A stretch of 10,899 bases of DNA. Source: JAISFI01 sp031553775 (lineage in GTDB: Bacteria > Bacteroidota > Bacteroidia > Bacteroidales > Azobacteroidaceae). Of the stretch, positions 7,633 to 10,899 are shown in pieces. The DNA lies in assembly GCA_031553775.1 (NCBI GenBank), contig JAVBLA010000002.1:1-10899 (forward strand), given 5' to 3'. Both the position numbers and the translations under genes were made by a program. The notes under the pieces are model-generated. The model ran no database searches, was not told the DNA's origin, and worked only from the letters and a program-made list of their open reading frames with translations. Within the stretch, counting starts at the first letter, position 1. Each line of letters starts with the position of its first letter.

Positions 7633-8676
7633 ATGAAAAAGAGATTATTCCTATCATTTTTATCTTTTCTAACTAGTATAAACCTGTTTTCAGGGGTAGA
7701 ACCTATTGAGAAAATCATTCCTGTTTCTCCTAATGCGGCTTCATTGGGATTATATGGTTCAATTCCAGTAGGACATTATACTGGAGTTTCAAAGATTTCA
7801 ATTCCATTATATGAGATTGATTTGGATGGAAAAAAATTCCCTATAAGTATAAGTTATCATGCTTCCGGAATAAAAGTTGGGCAGGAGGCAAGCTGGGTTG
7901 GCCTTGGATGGGCATTAAATATTGGAGGTTCTATAACCCGGGAGATGAAAGGTTGGGACGATTTTTATAGTGGCACTCATCCTCGAGGGTACTATTTCGA
8001 TAGAGATTTTCCTACTTGTGATAACAATAATGATATTGATGTACGTTATGGCGATCAGGAGCGGCAAAAATATTTCAATATAGGAAATAACCAGGTAGAT
8101 TCAGAGCCTGATCTTTTTCATTTTTGTTTTGGAGATTATGCTGGAACTATGTTTGTTGATAAAATAGATCAGGCAGGTAACAGTGAAAAAAGTGCAAAAG
8201 CTATTATCAGAAACTCAAAAGAGTATATGGATGCAACGTACGATATCCAAAATAATACATGGACCATTTATGACGGATTTGGCTATTGTTATATTTTTAG
8301 AACCTTTGAAACGTCTCACATGTATTCAACTACCACCAGCTCCCCAATAATTCCTGTTTCAGGAAAAAATATAAGAGAATATATTCAGGAAAGGATACTA
8401 AGACCCATCAATACAACAGCATGGATGCTCGATTGTATCAGATCTCCCTTAGGGAATGAAGTCAAATTTGAATATGATTTTGAAGAAATATATACAATTC
8501 CACAAATGAGCGAAGATATCAGTATATTGGTTTATGGAGAAATTAGTCATATACAAGGAGATGGGTTTGTCGATCCGAATCTTATAAGCCAATATAAATA
8601 CTATACTCATTCCTATGCTAAGATCAAACAGGCTTTATTAAAGAAAGTATCATTTAATGGGGGGGGATTCTTTTAG
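7633..8676 (+). CDS. N-terminal part of the Rhs/SpvB-like protein (as read in this copy)
   Basis: The 347-residue product actually encoded if no slippage occurs. Residues 1-20 are a signal peptide (MKKRLFLSFLSFLTSINLFS), so export is predicted. Residues 30-105 carry the conserved opening block of Bacteroidetes Rhs-like proteins: PVSPNAASLGLYGSIPV, YTGVSKISIPLY, SYHASGIKV and WVGLGWALNIGGSITR. Later, DLFHFCFGDYAG and a PLGNEVKFEYDF segment continue the family pattern. The last residues, GGGFF, come from the poly-G tract and the wrong frame, so the protein ends in mid-domain. I see no sorting domain or membrane anchor in this piece. The 76 bases between the previous stop and this start hold no clear promoter or terminator, so whether it shares the transcript upstream is unclear. 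Confidence 0.8.
   Translation: MKKRLFLSFLSFLTSINLFSGVEPIEKIIPVSPNAASLGLYGSIPVGHYTGVSKISIPLYEIDLDGKKFPISISYHASGIKVGQEASWVGLGWALNIGGSITREMKGWDDFYSGTHPRGYYFDRDFPTCDNNNDIDVRYGDQERQKYFNIGNNQVDSEPDLFHFCFGDYAGTMFVDKIDQAGNSEKSAKAIIRNSKEYMDATYDIQNNTWTIYDGFGYCYIFRTFETSHMYSTTTSSPIIPVSGKNIREYIQERILRPINTTAWMLDCIRSPLGNEVKFEYDFEEIYTIPQMSEDISILVYGEISHIQGDGFVDPNLISQYKYYTHSYAKIKQALLKKVSFNGGGFF
8659..8666 (+). repeat. Eight-G homopolymer at the frame junction
   Basis: The tract GGGGGGGG lies between AAT (Asn342) and ATTC, exactly where the coding sense passes from frame 1 to frame 3. With 8 G's the ribosome reaches TAG at 8674-8676. With 7 it meets TAA at 8711-8713 in the window's numbering. With 9 or 6 the long frame is open to 10781. 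It is the longest G run I can see in the window. It may be a slippage-prone phase-variation tract, a decay mutation or a base-count error in the assembly. Confidence 0.85.
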
Positions 8677-9005
8677 AAACGACAGACAGAAAAGATATAG
8701 AAACTGTAGATAAAACAGTTCATGCAAAAAAACTTCAATCCATTACCATCAAGTCTTTTATTGGTGATTTTATAAAAAAATATGAATTTAACTATTCCTA
8801 TAGAGAAACAACTCCTTTTGATTATAAAAACTGTCGGTTATTTCTAAATTCTATAGAAGAAAAATCTGAATCAGGAATTTTTTCAAAAAAACACTCTTTT
8901 AGTTATAAATCAGGATTTCTTCCTGAAAAAAATTCATACGAAACTGATTTTTGGGGTTATTATAATTCGGGAACAAGAGGAATAGACTTTCTAACTATTC
9001 CAACA

Positions 9006-10781
9006 ATGCTGGCTTTCTATCCCAATGGAGAGAGAATTTTTTATGGTAAAGAAAAAACACCTAATGCAGAATATATGCAATATGGTTGTTTGACTAAGGT
9101 TACTTATCCGACAGGAGCAACAACCGAATTTCATTATGAACCTCATGACTATTCTAATTATTTTACATGCTCTTATGAAACCAAAGTAATTGCCTCAGTC
9201 TCTAACTCAAATGAAATGAGAGAATTGATAAACTCAAAAACAATAGAAGACGAATTTATAGTAGAAGAAAAGAAAATATATGATCTTAACATTTCATATG
9301 TCAATGAATCTCCACCCTACAAATTTCCTGCATTTGATTGTATTATAAAAAATGAGTCTGGAAGCTCTCTTTTTACATACTTAATTGATTGTAATAATGA
9401 ATCAGAAAGTATTATCCGAAAGATAGAGCTTTCTCCAGGCCGATATAAAATCTCTATAAATTCTTATTTCGATAATTCATGTATTGTTTATGCAGATGCA
9501 TTTATAGAGACAAAAGTTCAAAAAAAATACTATTCCGGTGGAGGTCTGCGAATAAAAAAAATCATTACTAGTATAGAAGATGGAAAATCAATTACCCAAA
9601 AATATAATTATAGCCAGGATGGAGTATCAACCGGATTATTAATGAATCATCCGGTGTTACATAAATCTTTCATACTTAAGTCTACCGGGGTAGTATTGAT
9701 TACAGGTAATGTAATTCAAGATGTAGCTTCTGGTGTTTATGTTCAGGGTCTTTCAAATTCATACTCTCAGTTTGGCCAGTCTGCTTCCGGATGTACTGTG
9801 GGATATTCTCGTGTTGAAGAAATTGTCGAGGATGTAGCTTTGACAGGTAAGACCATTTATAAATTTTGCAATAAACCAGATAGTGTTGTAGATATTTCAG
9901 ACCGATATATTCCTAATTTTCCTAATATATCTTTTGGTTGCAATGGATATCCATTAGAAACAGTTGTTCTTGACAAGGATAATATTGTGTTGAAGAAAAC
10001 GGAATATGTTTATTCTAAAAGTACAAACAAAAAGATAAAAGGATTAAAGGTATATAATTCCGGGTTTACTAATGAATCAGCACGATTTGTTAAATTTTAT
10101 GATCTTGAATCCGAATCGTGGTTCTTAAATAGAAAGAAAAACACAACTTATTTTAATGGAGTTCAGGATAGTGTTGTAAATACTTCCTTTTATGAATATG
10201 ATCAGGTTAATAAGCTTTGTAATGGAACGAGATATATGGATAGTAATCGAAATATCATTGAAGAAAAAACAAAATATGCATCTGATTTCTCTGATCATAC
10301 CAGTATCGACATGAGAGGAAGTCATCTGGTTAATATGCCTATTGAGTCGATCATGTTGAAAAATAATAAAATTATTTCTGGGAAGAAGAATGAATTTTCT
10401 GAAATTTCTTCTACTTTTTTACCTACAGAGATATACTCTTTAGAAACAGATCGACCCCTTGATCCTGAAAATTATCAGCATAAGTTTCAGTTAGAGACGA
10501 AAATTGGATACTATTACAACGGAAAAGTTCTGGAAATTGAAGGAAAAGACAAAATACCCTATCTTTTTGGGTGGGGTTATAAATTTTTATATCCAACAGT
10601 TATTATCAAAAACTGTAATAGCGAAGTAATAACAAATAAGATTCATGATCAAGGGTACTACCTATTTGAAGAATTGCCATTTTCTACGAATCCGGATACC
10701 ATATATATCCATTCCCTTAGAAATGTATTAGGGAAAAACTGTGAAGTTATCAATTATACCAGGGCAAACGCATCTAAATAA
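9006..10781 (+). CDS. C-terminal part of the truncated Rhs/SpvB-like protein
   Basis: A 591-residue open frame beginning at an internal Met; the same frame is open back to 8667 (704 codons). It has no signal peptide and no start-site features, so it is a continuation of the preceding fragment rather than an independent gene. Family-like pieces are KVTYPTGATTEFHYEPHDY (early), YYSGGGLRIKKI, YSRVEEIVED, TEYVYSKST and, near the end, LFGWGYKFLYPTVIIKNCN followed by LRNVLGKNCEVINYT. In complete relatives that last segment leads into a TYTYxPLxGxTS stretch and then the repeats and core. Here it is replaced after Thr by six IS-encoded residues and a stop. Function is unknown; such proteins are large surface polymers or toxin carriers, and any effector tip is absent here. 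Confidence 0.75.
   Translation: MLAFYPNGERIFYGKEKTPNAEYMQYGCLTKVTYPTGATTEFHYEPHDYSNYFTCSYETKVIASVSNSNEMRELINSKTIEDEFIVEEKKIYDLNISYVNESPPYKFPAFDCIIKNESGSSLFTYLIDCNNESESIIRKIELSPGRYKISINSYFDNSCIVYADAFIETKVQKKYYSGGGLRIKKIITSIEDGKSITQKYNYSQDGVSTGLLMNHPVLHKSFILKSTGVVLITGNVIQDVASGVYVQGLSNSYSQFGQSASGCTVGYSRVEEIVEDVALTGKTIYKFCNKPDSVVDISDRYIPNFPNISFGCNGYPLETVVLDKDNIVLKKTEYVYSKSTNKKIKGLKVYNSGFTNESARFVKFYDLESESWFLNRKKNTTYFNGVQDSVVNTSFYEYDQVNKLCNGTRYMDSNRNIIEEKTKYASDFSDHTSIDMRGSHLVNMPIESIMLKNNKIISGKKNEFSEISSTFLPTEIYSLETDRPLDPENYQHKFQLETKIGYYYNGKVLEIEGKDKIPYLFGWGYKFLYPTVIIKNCNSEVITNKIHDQGYYLFEELPFSTNPDTIYIHSLRNVLGKNCEVINYTRANASK
10760..10775 (+). repeat. Left terminal inverted repeat (IRL) of the ISAs1-family element
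   Basis: CAGGGCAAACGCATCT is the perfect reverse complement of 125-140. It is read through in the frame of the Rhs-like gene as RANAS, followed by Lys and a TAA stop at 10779-10781. Confidence 0.9.
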
Positions 10782-10805
10782 ATTTTAAACAATAAGTTTT
10801 CTCGC

Positions 10806-10831
10806 ACTCCGTTTTAGAAAGAAAACGGAGT
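10806..10831 (+). promoter_or_regulatory. Perfect hairpin immediately before the transposase start codon
   Basis: ACTCCGTTTT (10806-10815) and AAAACGGAGT (10822-10831) form a perfect 10-bp stem around the loop AGAAAG, ending one base before the ATG at 10833. The GGAG at 10827-10830 is the only Shine-Dalgarno-like stretch near this start and would be buried in the stem. A plausible role is to block translation of the transposase on transcripts that read in from outside, as known for other IS families. It has no downstream T run, so it is not a canonical terminator. Confidence 0.6.
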
Positions 10832-10832
10832 T

Positions 10833-10899
10833 ATGAATAATCTCATTAGTTATTTTAGTAATTTACCAGATCCACGAGTAGATCGTACAAAAGAGCACT
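10833..10899 (+). CDS. ISAs1-family transposase, N-terminal fragment
   Basis: An ATG-initiated frame running off the window edge with 22 complete codons. It includes LISYFSNLPDPRVDRTKEH, which matches the start of ISAs1-family transposases as I know it (a short LLxxFsxlpDPRxxRtkxH segment of the DDE_Tnp_1-associated domain). The rest, including the DDE active site, is outside the window. The C-terminus of a transposase of the same family, probably from another copy of this IS, is seen at 1-125. Confidence 0.85.
   Translation, partial: MNNLISYFSNLPDPRVDRTKEH

Larger units (their letters stand above)
7633..10781 (+). pseudogene. Rhs/SpvB-like secreted protein gene, frameshifted and truncated by an IS
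   Basis: Two open frames that together encode one Bacteroidetes Rhs-like (SpvB/YD-repeat-type) protein. The first is in frame 1 (7633-8676). The second is in frame 3 and is open from 8667 to 10781. They meet at eight G's (8659-8666). Gaining one G, or losing two, would join them into a protein of about 1,049 residues. The frame-3 sequence between 8667 and 9005 (113 codons, no stop) has protein-like content, including FWGYYNSGTRG before the ATG at 9006, so that ATG is not a natural start. At 10760 the gene runs into an ISAs1-family element: the last six codons (RANASK) and the stop come from the IS inverted repeat. The usual YD repeats and Rhs core (RYDxxxGRF) are missing and would lie beyond the IS. 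The locus is clearly more AT-rich than its neighbours (14 G+C of 60 at 9241-9300 against 28 of 60 at 6901-6960). Confidence 0.8.
10760..10899 (+). mobile_element. 5' end of a second ISAs1-family insertion sequence
   Basis: Begins with the left inverted repeat and includes a leader, a hairpin and the first 22 transposase codons before the window ends. It has the same orientation as the element at the left edge, and the repeat is identical, so both are probably copies of one multicopy element. Its insertion interrupts the Rhs-like gene. Confidence 0.85.

Noticed and set aside
9006..9008. ATG at 9006 as the start of an independent 591-residue gene
   Set aside because: The same frame is open without a stop back to 8667 and those codons look like protein of the same family; no signal peptide or start context exists at 9006.
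10806..10831. Hairpin as the natural terminator of the Rhs-like gene
   Set aside because: It lies inside the IS and is not followed by a T run; the Rhs-like gene only reaches it because of the insertion.
1..10899. The window as a circular element or classical composite transposon
   Set aside because: The bases flanking the two IS ends do not match as a target duplication, and the interior carries parE and coaD, which are chromosomal core genes.
1..10899. CRISPR arrays, tRNA or rRNA genes, riboswitches
   Set aside because: No regularly spaced repeats, tRNA-like cloverleaf sequences or rRNA-like stretches were seen on either strand.

Overview
The window comes from a bacterium of the phylum Bacteroidota, most likely the order Bacteroidales. 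The evidence is a 7-bp-type promoter element (TAnnTTTG), a type IX secretion (T9SS) C-terminal sorting domain, signal peptides that leave Gln at the mature N-terminus, the Bacteroidetes form of ParE, and SpvB/Rhs-like and tail-fibre-like surface proteins typical of the phylum. All genes lie on the + strand. I would not name a genus; family-level placement (for example Dysgonomonadaceae-like) would be a guess.

Layout. Bases 1-140 are the 3' end of an ISAs1-family insertion sequence: the last codons of its transposase plus its right terminal inverted repeat. Bases 141-5372 hold a compact housekeeping operon: a large GNAT-type acetyltransferase, topoisomerase IV subunit B (parE), phosphopantetheine adenylyltransferase (coaD) and a secreted S41 C-terminal processing protease. 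Spacings are 1, 9-27 and 4 nt, and a strong intrinsic terminator closes the operon. Bases 5438-7556 hold a pair of exported proteins of unknown function. The first has a tail-fibre-like C-terminal module ending in a coiled coil. The second carries a T9SS sorting domain. Bases 7633-10781 hold a large, AT-rich Rhs/SpvB-like secreted protein gene that is broken twice: by a frame change at a run of eight G's (8659-8666), and by insertion of an ISAs1-family element at 10760 that removes its 3' part. Bases 10760-10899 are the 5' end of that second IS: left inverted repeat, a hairpin at the transposase start, and the first 22 codons.

How it fits together. The first four genes are ordinary core functions (DNA decatenation, coenzyme A synthesis, envelope proteolysis). 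The later three are accessory, exported and probably cell-surface proteins; the cluster may act as one surface or contact-dependent module, but that is inference. The two IS ends carry a 16-bp perfect inverted repeat and lie in the same orientation. Each IS portion is exactly 140 bases long, which looks like a contig that stops one k-mer into a multicopy IS at both ends. The most interesting points are the poly-G frame switch in the Rhs-like gene, its interruption by an ISAs1 element (the family to which the E. coli Rhs-associated H-repeats belong), and the exported three-gene cluster.
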